Assembly: GCA_911728435.2 (NCBI GenBank)
Contig: OU452201.1
Coordinates: forward strand, 6,262,001 to 6,326,000
From: Apoderus coryli
Lineage: Eukaryota; Arthropoda; Insecta; Coleoptera; Attelabidae
Direction: 5' to 3'
DNA: 64,000 bases
In this document: positions 34,342-47,900 of the stretch, piece after piece
Layout: the number at the start of each line of letters is the position of its first letter
Numbering within the stretch: position 1 is the stretch's first letter
Notes under the pieces: generated by a model
Databases searched by the model: none
Seen by the model: only the letters and a program-made list of their open reading frames with translations
Told to the model about the DNA's origin: nothing
Program-made: the position numbers and the translations under genes

Positions 34342-35814
34342 TGTAATAAGACGCACGGGCAATAGAATTTACTTTTGTCCTACCCTGTATTTGTGTTTGG
34401 GTTTTATGGATATGTCTCATAATTGTATAGTTTTCTACCTACAAATATAATCTTGCGTCAATATTTTACAACACCTGCAAGTAATGAAAATATTATCTTC
34501 GGCTTTTAATAAATATTTCTAAAGGAATTGTTAGGTACCTAAAAGAACGACCTTTTTTCAAATCGAGAATATTGAGTATATGTTTATGGGTGAGCCCAAA
34601 GATAAAAGCATATATTAGAAAAGATAACCAGATGTTTTAATTATTGAGTGGTCTCACTTTTGATCCATCAAAACATCTTCATGTAAATTAAATGTCGAAC
34701 TCTTATTATTATATACAGAAGCTAATTGGAGGGTGCCACGGTTTCCCATATCAAATAATATATATAACGGGCGCATAAAAAATCAATGGGTTTTTGTCCA
34801 GTCGCTGATTCGGGAGATTGAGAAGTCAGTATAAAATCGTATTGTTTCTTGCTTTACAAATGGTAGTGACTGGTTAATCTTTTGAACGAACTCCAACATA
34901 AGATACCTAAGTATCAAGAACCTTTATTAAAGTCGGCATACAAATAAAAATGTATCTTATTTTGTGAATCTTCTCACCCTGTATCTGTATTGGGATATAT
35001 TGTAAAAATGAGGAATTTTGGAAAGGCAATAGGACTTTAAGGTTAGAATAGTGCTAGCCTTAGTTCAGTCAAGATGTGTTTTTCTAAGTCTATTTCATTT
35101 TATTCTGAAGTAGTGAATTGTATAAAGTTCCGTAAGTTTTTGTTAATTCTTTTAACTATTGAAGGCCTTTTTGTGTTAATCAGTTTTTTTATAAAGTTTA
35201 AAGTTATTTCTTTTAGTAATTGAAATAAATTCAGTTTTCAATTGTGATTAAAGTTCGTATAGGAATTAATATAATTATTCGTAATCTATTTTTAAGTTGT
35301 ACAAGTCATGACTAAGAATTTCTCCTAAATTTTCATTCTCGCTTAATTGTTTTATTCTTTTTCTTTATTTATACATATTTATTTCTTTGTTGTTATTAAA
35401 TTTCTTTATTAGTTTTAATTATTAAATTAAGTGTTTTTAGCCCAAAAATTTGCGTTTTATTTCTAATAAAGTTTTCGATAAATTATTGACAAAAGGGTCA
35501 ACCAATTAAATATTTTCTTTTAATACAACGGTGACCGAAAGTGATCCAGAATTATAAAGGGGAGTAATTTTGCATTACTTTAATACAGATTAATAAAGCT
35601 TATTTTAGTTGTTTGTTTCTTTCATTTAATAATTTGATTCTGTCATTATTCAAGTTGATATTCTTTGTTTGTTCTTCTTTATTTGAAACCGCTCGTAAAA
35701 CTTGAATCGAACCGTAACAATTTGAATAGCATATTGGGATTCATTTGGACTGAGCTATAACATTAGTATTCTTTCTGAATGTACATAATACCCGCTAATT
35801 TCAAAATGGTTACA
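34342..35814 (-). mobile_element. Solo LTR, family L, copy 3 (reverse orientation)
   Basis: On the plus strand it starts TGTAATAAGACGCACGGGC and ends GCTAATTTCAAAATGGTTACA, i.e. the reverse of copies 1 and 2. Length 1473 bp. Flanks are ACTC (34338-34341) and ACAC (35815-35818), a target duplication with one mismatch. No internal retrotransposon sequence adjoins. Confidence 0.85.
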
Positions 35815-36245
35815 ACACTATCGCCTAAAGAGTAACGTTAAACTTAATAGAGTCAGAATCAAATTTGGTGAAAACTCTGAGGAAAATATGTTATGAATGC
35901 TTTATGCATATTACACACCCTATATAAGTCGGGTTGAAGTGGATGGTGTGGTAATTTACTTCGCCAAATCGAATAGAGCACAACTGTTGTTGACCGTTAA
36001 TTACGAAATTTAAACAGATCAAGTTTTGAGAACAGAACCAGTAATTTCATTAACGGTATGGTTAGATTTTAGCACGTGTACAACAGTAGTAGGTGTTTTA
36101 AATTACGTTGTTCACTTTGGATCGCATTTCTTCGTTTGATTTGTGTTTGAATTTTATTTTAAAATCATGACAAACCTTATCTACTCTTATGTGTTTACTC
36201 TCTAGTTGCTATTTGTGATTTCTATAAAATACTCATCCGTGGCCG

Positions 36246-36614
36246 CTATATGATTTCTTCAGTAGATGTGGACGAAGCCAGGTCCGGAGAAAAGGGAACA
36301 GTACCTCTCAGCCCAATTCAACCAATTTGGCCGTGGCTATTCTGCATCAATGAGCTGCTGCAGGCTAACGGGGCCGGTTTGTCTTCAATTCTTTGTCGAA
36401 TCTGGTCAATAAACCACCCATGTTTGGTGCCCGATCACGTAGCGCATGGTTCCTCGAACAGAGCGTCAACAGAGGCAATTAAATACTCCTCAGAAGTTTG
36501 TCCCCAGTCAGCAAACGCGGTATCGATCAGACCATCAAATCTCATGCCTAAATGTTCGTGCACGATATTTTGGCTCCTCGTCCATCAAACTCGATAGTCT
36601 TCCGGGAAAGTTTC
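36246..36614 (-). pseudogene. Unrecognised coding relic with three TGA stops
   Basis: One minus-strand frame of 123 codons stays in phase from 36614 to the TAG at 36246 and is interrupted only by three TGA codons (after FPEDYRV, after EEPCAT and after SHGQIG). It contains NIVHEHLGMRFDGLIDTAFA, then DWGQTSEEYLIASVDALF, then KHGWFIDQIRQRIEDKPAPL. It is about half GC, unlike its surroundings (about a third). The first TGA sits where CGA (Arg) would fit, suggesting CpG decay. I do not recognise the family; a repetitive-element ORF or a dead host exon are both possible. The overlapping 115-codon plus frame is probably its shadow. Confidence 0.45.
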
Positions 36615-39600
36615 CCTACTAAGTACACAATATACTATTGTTATATTTGGTTCTTGATTTCTGACATAATAATTCCAAGGTATACCAATCATCCAATTAA
36701 GTCGTGATTATACTGAAAGTTGAAATAGAAATGTTGTTTTTTGCGATGGGCTTTTGATTATATTTTGTAACAAACCTCTTCCGTCATATTGATTAGTAAT
36801 TTGCTTCCGAAAGGTTGTCACGTGTTTATAACGATGATTTAAACAAATATATCGGTATGGATATCTTTCTGTACTAAGGAAAGGAAACATGATGTGTTAT
36901 ATAGGCACACGTAAATTTTAAAATAGTGACAAAAGAATATTGGGAAAAATGCTAGAAATGACACGTATATGAGATATGCCCAATTTGAAATTCGATTGTT
37001 TGTCAGTAAAAGAATCATATTTATGTAAAGGCATTCGTTTATCCATATAGATTGCTATAACTTTTGATATCTAAACAGTCTCCATCAAAAAGTAAGATAA
37101 GTATTGTTTATTCGAAACCTATATCGAGTTTATTTTGAATACGGGGTTGTTCGTAAAATAAAGTACTTATTTTATTTTTTACAATGCAAAACACAACGTC
37201 ACGTCAACAGAGTTTTTATTGAAGGAAAGAAGATGACTTTTACGTTTCGGGAGTATAAAAAGCTCATCATCAAACATAGTATGCAACTCTATTAAAAGGA
37301 AGAAGCACGCAACAACTAGTGATATTGTTCTTCTCAATATTTGGCATTATTATTAATTTTTTGTTTAAGCTAGGCATCAAGGGTGGCTGTCATAATCAAA
37401 CTTCTCAACGCTTGTTGTCACTTTGAAACTTCAGGTTTTACGTAAATTAGAGTCTCGTAGATTTTCTGCAATCGTCGTGGAGATGTAAGGAATTGTCCTA
37501 AATCTGGCACAGTAATAATACAAGTTTTACATATTATTAGGTGGAGTAATTTGCTGAGGAGGCTTAGCCTCCCTCGCCTAGCCGCCACTGGGAAAAAGAA
37601 GAATGTAATTTAAGATAATTTGAAAAAATTAAACTATTTATTTAATGATTGAGATCATCTATAAAAACTAGGAAAAGCATTTGAGCACCATTGAGGAAAT
37701 CTGGAAGGCGGAACATTTATTTGATTAAAGCAAATAATGTCCTTAAATCCACAAAATCGGATCGGACATTTTCATTGTCAAATTCTCACTTGCAATTGAA
37801 TTTGAAACAAATTTGGTAAATGTATCTACATTATATTCCCATCAAATTGCAATTAACATCTATTTTCAAGTTATTAAACATCGTGTGTCACTAATCATTA
37901 CACCTCTAATAATTACTGTTGATTTTCAATTGTACAATGTGTACCTAAAGTACAACATTATAATTATCTTTTAAACAAAATATAGAGGCTAGTTTTGGTG
38001 GGTTCGGTATGATAGAGAATAAGGGGTTTGTTGGGACACAATAAACAATACTTTTTAAAATATTGTGAATTTTTAATTATTGTCCTGCAATTTTGTTTGT
38101 TCATCATCAACTAATGTAAACAAATTTACTGTTATTAAGTTTAAAAAAAGAATAAAACATTTGTTTCTTGAGGAATCGTAGTAGAGAGTTTGGCTATGCA
38201 ATTTGATCTTTAATTGTTACCGTTGGAGTTTTTGGTTGTTTTCCTTTATGTTTTCAATTTATTTTTGTTAATAGTCAATGTGTTATAATGTTTAAATAAG
38301 TCTAGGTTAGGTAGAATAACACTTGTTAAGCGCACCTCACCTTTTCAATAAAATACCTTGATAATGTGTATTATTTTGAATTCGTATTTTGTATTTTATA
38401 TAATTAATAATAATTGTTTAATTATGAATATTTCTGTAAGGTTTACTGAATAAAGAGGTTAGAGAATTTCAGCAATATTGCCAAGGGTTACAATTACTAT
38501 TGAAACCTGCACCCACTACTTTTGGCAAAAGAAATTTTATGAATTTACTAAAATTTAAAATCATCTACTATTTTATTACAATTTCTTGATATGATGATGA
38601 ATAAAATTATGTGAAAGATTAATCTTAAATTCAAATAGTATAAATACTAATTAAAAAACAATTTGTGTTGCCTATTTTCAGAATACACTGTATTTAATAA
38701 TAAATTTATAAACATAAACATCAATTTGGGCAGCACATATACATCTCCATTGAAAATGAATTCGCATGGTTGTTTGTTTATACAAATTTGTTTCAACTTT
38801 TCAATCACTATTAGTTGTGATATAACGCAAAACAATATTGTTATTTTATTTATCATAAATGTAAATTCTAGTGACACTAATACGTTTAATAATATAATTC
38901 GGAGAACAACAAATTTTCAAACCAAATTAATTAGTGAATATTATGTATTATATTGTTTTGCATACCATAATTTTCAAGTGGTGTATGGGGTCTATAATTA
39001 ATGCTAGTTATTTCGCTGAAACATATAAATTTGATATGATAAAGTTAAAAACTATTCTTCTATCACTTCTTTCATGCACAGAAAAAAATCTTACTGTAAT
39101 ATCAATATTAGCGATATGTTTGATTGCCTCTATTTTGGTTTAATGACAGTAATACTTAATTCATTAGATTACAATTCGGCCAACATTAAATATATACTTA
39201 ATCCGACATTCCAGATATTACTGAAATTCAATTTCATATATGTTAGGCACAAAACAGATATATTTTTTCTTTCAATGATTACAGTATAATTGGCAACTAA
39301 TATTGCAATTGTATTATTTCAAATATTGATATATTACGATAAGCAAGAAAAAGCATTGGAAGAATATTATTTCTCTACTCGGATTATTAGATGTATATAT
39401 CATTGAATTAACACAATCAAATTTTACTCGCTATCATATTCTACTATTTAAATAAACTAAATAATATTAAGTCAATACTTCTTATTGTTGGGACAACCTT
39501 AACTTATTATTGGGCCGGGCTAAATTCATCGATATATCGAAACACAAAACGTCGAGTATCCAACATTTTCCACTCATGCATGTATCGAATTTAAGTATAT

Positions 39601-39880
39601 AAATTAAATAAAATCTGGATTTTCGTACTACCTACCCCACTTCGTAAATATTAGTTTTTGACTTAAAAAAAATGCTTTCGTACGCCGATATCATAATAAA
39701 ACGAATTCAAAACCATTGATATATAAACGTAGATTTCGGGCTGATGTATCGGGAAATTTCGGAACTCCCTAGTCACTAGCAAAGCTTAAAACAATAGGTT
39801 ATGTTACATTTATATATTCTATTTGTGTGCCGGTAGCGCGTGTCTATATAGTTAAGTTCTATAATCTGCAAAAATATATT
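36615..39880. other. Gene-poor AT-rich stretch
   Basis: No gene recognised. At 37555-37589 the sequence ends GCCTAGCCGCCACTG; read in reverse, CAGTGGCGGCTAGGC resembles a hAT-type terminus, but no partner end was found. Frames at 38647-39289 are Ile/Asn/Phe-rich and look like chance. Confidence 0.35.
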
Positions 39881-39935
39881 ATGGAAGACATCTTAAACGC
39901 CTCAGAATTGGAAAAACTAATTCCAATATTCTCCG
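39881..39935 (+). CDS. Second SAM-like first exon (transposon-type)
   Basis: ATG at 39881 reads MEDILNASELEKLIPIFS plus one base, followed by a GTAAGT donor. It matches the minus-strand exon at 3855-3795 in length (18 versus 20 codons), phase (one base over) and helix pattern (…LL.S..LE.L.P.F). I infer another copy of the SAM-like transposon gene family. A following exon is not clear; the AG at about 40003 continues in phase for only 16 codons. Element ends were not identified. Confidence 0.4.
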
Positions 39936-41476
39936 GTAAGTTTTACTCCTAAATAAGTATATCTAATCATAAGTTTTTTACTATAAATTATTTTGTGTAA
40001 GCTTTTCGAACAATAATACGAGTATTAAAGATCGGTCTAGCCAACAAATGATTTAAGAGGTACCTATAATGCATAATAAAAACGTTTTAACAAAACTATT
40101 CAGGGTGTTCCATTCAAAAGTTATGAATATTAACCTTTTTATTTCACATTAACCAGCATAGCATGGCAGCATGGAATACATTTTTGCAACCTCAGATAAC
40201 CTTAAAATTCAAAATATCCTGTTTTAACACGATGTAGGTATACATTATACAAAGTACCGAGTGGGAGTGGGACACTATGCAGATATGGTAAAAAAGCACA
40301 AATACGATATTTGGTTTAATATTTTGTTAGTCTTACATGTTCAATGTTCATGTATTAAAATGACATACATAGTTTAATGTATTGTTTATTTTTTGTACTG
40401 TGATTATAGAGTAATATTTTTTTTTATTACAATACAATGTATTATAGAATTAATAAAACTGTTTTTGAATAAAAACTTTCTTTTATTTCATACAATTATT
40501 TAACGTGATAGTTTTATTAGATTAAGTAATTAATTTCTCTCCAGGATTATATGTAAAATTGATTTAAATTGACAAAACAATTATTTCAATACCAAAATAT
40601 ATTCTGTCTATAATTTCTGTATTCCCTTTAAAAAGCAATAAATGTTCTATCAACGATAGTGACACTTAGTCCAATCAATAATTGTTATTTAATTTCAATA
40701 TATTCTTATAATTGAGGCATTCGATTGGAAGGCAATTATCTTATACTTAAAGCAATAAAGTCATATATTTCGCAATTAATCATATGACTATAATTGAAAG
40801 AAATGTAGCTTTGATTGTGGAATACGGAATATATGCTATCATTGATTGAATGTGCATATGGTTCATGATATGATAGATTTTTCTCTGTGTGATGAATGAA
40901 ATTAGGGTTCGATCGAAATCGATTAAAATTAACAAGTTAAATTCATTTTAATATTTATTATAGCGACTTGTGTAAATGTAATATTTTACCATATTAGGTA
41001 CTACATTTTTACTTTTTTCCCTTTTTTTCCGAATGTGCCTCTAACCAGTCGTAGGAGAATAAAAATTAAATAAAAAACAACATTTAACTTTAAATTATAT
41101 AGCTATATTTCATAGAAATTCACGACAACAAACTAGGATTTATTAATACTTTTTGTTTTGCTTCAATGGCACAACTTTTTCTACAATGTTGAGAAAGGAA
41201 CACACTAAAATTTCGAATGAATCTCAATAAAGCAATTTGACATCAACGTGAGTATGCTCTAGCGTGTTCCTTGGATTGTAAAATATTTTCTGAATCTATA
41301 CTTTGTTCTCTGGTAGCCTACTTAACTTAAACTATTTTAAATTCCTATTTTAACAGAAACATTGTTCAACTAAAATATGTAAAAATTATGTACAGATTAT
41401 ATTTTGAACTAAAATGTTCAAATTTTAATATGCATTACGTGTAATGACATACTTACGCCTTATTTATTCGGTAGTA
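39936..41476. other. Gene-poor AT-rich stretch
   Basis: No recognised coding sequence or element ends. A fragment CAGGGTGTTCCATTCAAAAG near 40102 is the sort of word found at transposon ends, without a partner. Confidence 0.35.
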
Positions 41477-41711
41477 CGAGGGTGGTTTGATACGTCTGTT
41501 TTTTTGCAAAAAATATATTTATTTTTCTATATAATTTTCTTTTATCTAAATAAATTTATTCCAGTGTGTTTCTATTTTTTTTTGTGGATAATATTCGCTG
41601 GTGATCGTTTTACCCTTTCGCAAGGTATTCTATATGACATGACTTTGTCGGCCGACAGATCCATCTTAGCCTTCTTTCAAAAAATCACAGACTTACCAAA
41701 ACATACCCTCG
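41477..41711. repeat. 235-bp mariner-type MITE downstream of the CPAP1-type stop
   Basis: CGAGGGTGGTTTGATACGTC at 41477 is matched in reverse at the right end (CGAGGGTATGTTTTGGTAAG from 41711), with TA at 41475-41476 and 41712-41713. The right part (CTTCTTTCAAAAAATCACAG) is the subterminal type seen next to mariner ends. It starts 114 bases past the stop codon of the minus-strand gene and carries AATAAA on the minus strand (41560-41555), so it may supply part of the 3' UTR. Confidence 0.7.
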
Positions 41712-41825
41712 TAAATCTAAGAAATGTATTTGCTTTGATTTTTTTTTTATATTTATATTCGTAATGTAAATTTACAGCAGTAACAAAGGAGCCATATTTA
41801 TGGCTATTATAGGACCATGAGTATA

Positions 41826-41940
41826 TTATTTTGCTTCGTCGTTAAAAATGTCTTCCAACAATTGTTTTGTGATGGTCCTATGAGGTCTTGTCGGGTCCAC
41901 TTTTGGTCGACCATATAATCGGCTGTTGATCACGTATAAT
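41826..41940 (-). CDS. CPAP1-type gene exon 4 (C-terminus)
   Basis: Acceptor TGTTTTCAG, then LYVINSRLYGRPKVDPTRPH, RTITKQLLEDIF and a TAA at 41828-41826. The SINE-like repeat copy C begins about 45 bases upstream of the acceptor, leaving little native intron for the branch point. Confidence 0.92.
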
Positions 41941-44900
41941 CTGAAAACAGATACTTATTCAATTGTCATGCAATCATACTAAGTTATTGTGCTTTCCCGC
42001 ACAGGAAAGTATAGTGAACGCGCTAAATAAAATTGAGATAAAGACGGATATACCCATTTTGAAGTCACTCGAGACGATTAAGACCATTTCCAGTTGGAAG
42101 TCTGTCTATCGTGTATTCGCCTAAACGCTTTAAGATATTGAGCTAAATTTTGGTGTTTAAGTTTGAGGGAGTCCTAGGATGAACCCATTAAAAAAATCGG
42201 GATTCATCTGTTTCGGTTTGGCTTTATCTGATGCGTTTGCAAAGCCGTACGAAGGGTTAAAGTGTCGTGAAAAATATTCGAGCCCTGCTGGTGGAGCAGT
42301 AGATGCGAAGATCAAGTTCTGCACCAATTTTTATCGTTATTAATATTTTTTAAGTGATTTTGATTCTTTGTGAAACAGTTTTCTTTGCAAAATTTTTTTT
42401 CTTGCAACAACTTACCTCCAACAGTTTTTATCTTTTTACAAAGTAATTAAGCAAAAATCGTTTTATACTATCTCACGAACAGAATTTTTAAGTTAATATT
42501 AACAGTAGCGAATGAAAAAATATTTAAGAAAATCGTTAATTTTAAAAATAAACTGTTGTTTTTTATTTTCTTTTTTTTTTCCTCAATAGAAATTTGAAAG
42601 AATGATATTGTAAAGTTTCTCTTTCGCCCCTGATGATGGAACTGGATGAGTTCCGAAATATGTTTGGACAATGGATATGAATTTCTATTAATATTATTTT
42701 TGTGGAGATTTCAATTTTATTCGTCACTAAAAAAATTTGCAACTCCAGTTAAGAATGGACTATTTTTTCAAATCATAATATGTAGTTTTTGTAAAACACG
42801 CCTCAATCGTATAACAAGAGGTTTTTTGGCATATCATGGTCAAAACTAATTTGGAACTTCTTACCACCCTCGGTGTAATAGGCGCAATAGAAAGTAGCGA
42901 AACTTTTAAGCACTGTTTTGAATATGTGCTTCATTTAGATGATCAAAATATCAAGAAAATATTTCTTCGCACATTTTTCTTTTGGAAACCGACCAACATA
43001 CACATACTTTTGTTATAATTTAACTAAAATTACTTAATTTTATTTTTCTACGACTGTCTTTAAATGCCTTTATTATACAGTGTGGCCACGGATTGAGTAC
43101 ACGTAAGGTTTAAATGAAAAAAAAAAATTCGACTTGAAAACTGACCTTTTGGGGATCAGCCTGGCTTGGCCTAAAACTACGAAGTTAAAAAAATCAGTCG
43201 GATTAATTATTGTACAGGGTGTTTTTACGATGAATTTTCAAAAATTATCAAGTACCTTTGTTGTTAAAAATATTAAAAATGTTTACTTAGAATTTAAAGT
43301 TATGACAGATTATCAATTTTCATTTTGATCGGCAACTTGATAAATTTTGAAAATTCATTCGAAAAAACACCCTGTACATTAATTAATCGGACTGATTTTT
43401 TCAACTTCGTAGTTTTAGACCAAGCAGGGTTGATCCCCAAAAGGTCAACTTAAAGTCGAACATTTTTTGTCATTTACACATTACGTGCACCCAATCCGTG
43501 GACACACTGTATGTTCAATCATGATTTGAAAATGTAGTACATTGTAATGCTGTTTTTCATTTATTACGCACGGGTAAATTTCCTGGTAATGACAAAAGTA
43601 GCATCGAGTATGAAAAATCACCATAGCAACGCCGACAATACAAACACACCAAATTGACAGTTTAGGTATTACAATTAATAATGAGTATAATTAAGTATTT
43701 CTCTAATTTCAAAAGACAAAAACAGTGATAGTGAATATAGTTTACCACCACCTAGTCAATTTAATACTTCTAACTTATCGTATTTAGGCTCACGCCAACA
43801 GGGGTAAGTTTCGAAAAACAAATATTTTCTTAAAAATTATGTTTAATTTGTATTCAAAAACATTAAAACAGTCGTAGAAATAGTATAGTGTGAAATGACC
43901 ATTTCCTACTCGTATAATTTGCAGCACTCGCCTGCGGCTCATGCTGCAAACGACCATACTTGCACAATATACATACTTTTCACTCAGCTCACATCTGACG
44001 TTAAACCACCAATCACAAACAAACACTAATTGACTAAACTGTGTTCCGTTCGGACACAAAAATGTTGTTTGTCTACCATCTATATCACAGTAATGCCAAC
44101 TTTGGCATCTTGTCTCAGTATCTGCATAAAAACCTGGATATTGCTGGTCGTCGCAATAGAAATTCGTATAGGGTACTACACCTAGGACTGGATAGTCAGC
44201 GCCAGGTCTACCTGCAAAGTATTTCATATCAAATGAATATTTTAAGTACAGAAACACTATGTATATTAAACTGTGCAAATAGCCTTAAGCTAAAGTGGCA
44301 TTAAGATCTCTAAATTTAACTTTAAATTTTGTATATTCATTAAAAATTAACTGTTATAAGTAAATATAAATAAATAGTTTACTGAATTTGAAATCCAATT
44401 GGTTCTAATTATAATTATTTTCTAAGAAAAATTAAATTAAAGAAATATGGAAACTTCTAACAAGCCGAACTTTTTTTAACACAGTAATCAATTTATGCAT
44501 GATGAAATTATAAGAAATACGAAAAACATATAGGAGGATGTATTTTAAAGTTTCACAGCAATTTATCTGTTATACTCTGGCGATTTCGCGCTATAGAGAA
44601 AAATTATCCAGTCGGAGCCAAAAGGCAATTTTTCACATTTCTCTATATATCTTGGATGTTTTCCTGGTTATTTTAAGGGTTGCTTGATATTTGTGAGTGT
44701 TCCTGTTATAATAAATTTTCCCTTACGGCTATCAACTACACCCCTAGCGATTCTTGGACATTAAATCTTATATTTTTATGTGTATAACGATTGATTATAA
44801 TATTTTTTGTGATACTCTTCGGGAATTATCTTCAAAATCGTGTAAATGTTGTTCAACTTTCGTTCACTAGTTTTAGTTTTTTAGTTTTCGAGATACAGGC

Positions 44901-47900
44901 TGTGAAACTGTATATTTATATGTCTAGAATGGTGTTTATATCGTGCAGATTTTAATGAGGGAATGCACCGCATCAGAAAATGGATTCGAATGTTTGAAGA
45001 TACCGGATCGAGTATAAAAACGCAATTTCCAAGGAGATGTGCGTAGACGCGTGGCGGCTCATTTCCGTTTTCGATTAGAGGAGTGCCAGGAGCGCGATGG
45101 TCAGCTTTTGGACAACATACTCTTTGCCACTTAATTTCCCAAGACCACCCTTTCTGGACGCCTTGTATAATTTCCAATCACTATTCTACAACATTTTCAG
45201 CAGAGATACAAGATATGTGAAAACGAAGAAATTTGATTTGAAAATTGATCAATTATTTTATTTATTTTTTGAAGAAAAGACTATAGTCTTCTTCTTTTAT
45301 GATTTTTTTTGAGTTTAATGAATTTTAAAGTTCCCAAATAACGTAACGTTTAGCTGAAATATATTTTTGTTGTCCCCATATATTTTTGTAGTCCCAGGTC
45401 TTATGGCAGCGTCAAATGTCAAACAGCATACGTCAACTGTCAAAAACCATACGTCAAATGTCATTAAAAGCACATTTGACGTATGCTGTTTGACATTTGA
45501 CGTACGGCGTTGGCATAAGACGTTGACGTATGGATATTCCCACCAGTTTTTGATCCAAAAATCGGGAATTTGGACCTTATCGATTTACCATAAGAAATGA
45601 AGCCAAACCGAGATAGCCTCTCTACTTATAGGTATTTTATCATTAACTAGTAAGTTAGATATATGGAATGAAAGTATGAATTTTGCATCTTTTTTTCTGG
45701 TTTTCCTTACGTGTGAAACAAAAAGTAAACTTTTGAGTGCCTCAAAAGCTATATGAGCAGTTTCGCAATAGGCTACAATGAATGATCATAGATTGCTCGC
45801 GGGAATTTTACCTTTTTCGTATGAATTGGGTTGATTCTCAAAATGTTACAATATCTTGCCCAAAAAGACTGTCAAATATTGCGAATAACAAATTTTATCT
45901 ATACGATTTTTAAAACACTGAGCATTGGCCTGTTTTATAAACAAGATAACTTGATTATTTTTGACATCTTAATTAGCTTAATCTTGTTGTCAGCATCCTT
46001 ATCCCAAAACATTTTGAGTATGTCAACTTATTCTCGCAATGCGAACAAACAACTCTAATACATGTAACTCACCAGGTATGGACTTGCCAAGTTCCAAATA
46101 TTCCAACACTGATGGACTGATGAACCCTGGTGGTAGAAAATTTGAATCCAATTCATTATTTCGTTCATCAAAACCCGTTTCAACATCATTTTCGGCCGGC
46201 GGTGGAGGAGCTCTAGGCCGCTTTACACGGGACTTTTGTTCAAACCCATCTAGAAAAAAAAATATATAAAAGTTACGATGATAATTATTATTATTCATTT
46301 TCCTCCTGAACTTCCCTATTTATAGCTTAGCTGTACTAGGTACTGCAGGTATAATATGCTATATTAACAGAAAAATCTGTCACTATAAACCTCAAACCAA
46401 AAATAAGAGAAACCAAAGAATATTCAGTAAAATCATTTCTTCATTCCAATATAGAAGAATTTGTATATGAAGAAAAGTAATGTTTTAAAGAGGCGCCTTT
46501 CCTTTTTCGAGTTTGTGTCAATAACGACCACAAATCCAAAGAATTTAATGCAATCGATATGTTTGTAATAAGTACGAATATCTCTAAATGGCAATATTTG
46601 TAAATAATTCTATGTATAGTCTTGGTACGTTATGTCAGCAGATGGTGATTGACATCTTGATAGATTTTATTATCTAAGCATTATATTAACTATGCTAGTT
46701 TTTGTTTTATGTATTTAAAATTCTTATAAAACTGTGTTTGGACATTAATGGTTTGGGTCCACACGGGATTCGCTGCGAGTAACCATATTATTGGTGTTTT
46801 TTAAGCGTATAAAAACTCAAAAAACATTAAAAATAATTAGATTTTGGTTAAAATAGCTTAAGCCCTGTGATAGGGGTGGACACAACCGCTAAATTTTCAT
46901 ATATCAGTAGGGGTCGAGTGATACATACATTTTCTTTTTTCCTTCATATTTCTGTTGCGATTAGGGTTATGTGAAAATTGTTTTTATAAATGTTACAGAT
47001 AATTTAGTGCTAAATACAGTGGCGTATCCAATTTCTTTTTCGAAGTCTTATTGTTTAAAATAATTAATAATTGTTTTCTCAAATGAGACAAAGTGTCAGA
47101 TTCAAAATTTAGGCTGGTCACGACTGACGACCCAACAATGTCCCTATAGGCATTTCGTTATTTTTACCACCGTTAATGAGTCCAAACATATCACTTTATT
47201 TTATTAACTAACATTTTATCCGGTTTTATAACTTGTAACACAAAACTTAGACGATATATTTATATATAAACAAACGCAAACGAACTGTAATTCAACGTTG
47301 CCAAATATAGTGTTTCATGGCTGTGACTGTGGCTTTATTAAGTGTGTATATAGGTTTGACGAATTTTGTTCAAAGGCCATTTCAATGTATTATTCCAGGC
47401 ATTCTATTTATGTTAACATAAGCGATATCAAAGTGATTCAAAAGGTTTTTAGGAGAAATTAGAGGATAGATTTTTGACTCTATTTCAACATTTGGGTATA
47501 CTAAGCGTAATGAGAAATATTATTTTGAGCTTTGCTAAACTTTTGTAATGAATTTTGTTGTTAGCAACAACAATTTTATAATATTATATACTCCAACGTT
47601 GACTACGAGTGTAGGTACGTTATAGCAGTAAATTTAACGCTTCATCATCAACATTATAGAATGTGATAAATTTAATTTGTCGAACGTTGAAGTGTATAAC
47701 TTTATTTTATTATTTACACTGTGTGTAGTTAGATTATTATTATGTGGGGCGTGTGTGTGAATTCGGATGGAAAATCATACTGACAACTTGACACCGATGT
47801 GTAGTGTGTATACTAAAACGACATATCAGCAGGTGTATTATGTACACAGTGTTCTCCCGAAGCACAGCAAAAGATTCGGAAAATAGAGAAGTAGTTAGTT

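Noticed and set aside
37555..37589. hAT transposon boundary
   Set aside because: A CAGTGGCGG-type end is readable on the minus strand, but no second end or 8-bp duplication could be matched (47021 and 31319 were considered).
38647..39289. Cluster of 69-112-codon frames
   Set aside because: Biased Ile/Asn/Phe/Tyr composition on both strands of AT-rich DNA, with no domain or splice logic.
41444..41764. 106-codon plus-strand gene
   Set aside because: It spans a MITE with inverted ends and is Phe-rich from T-runs.
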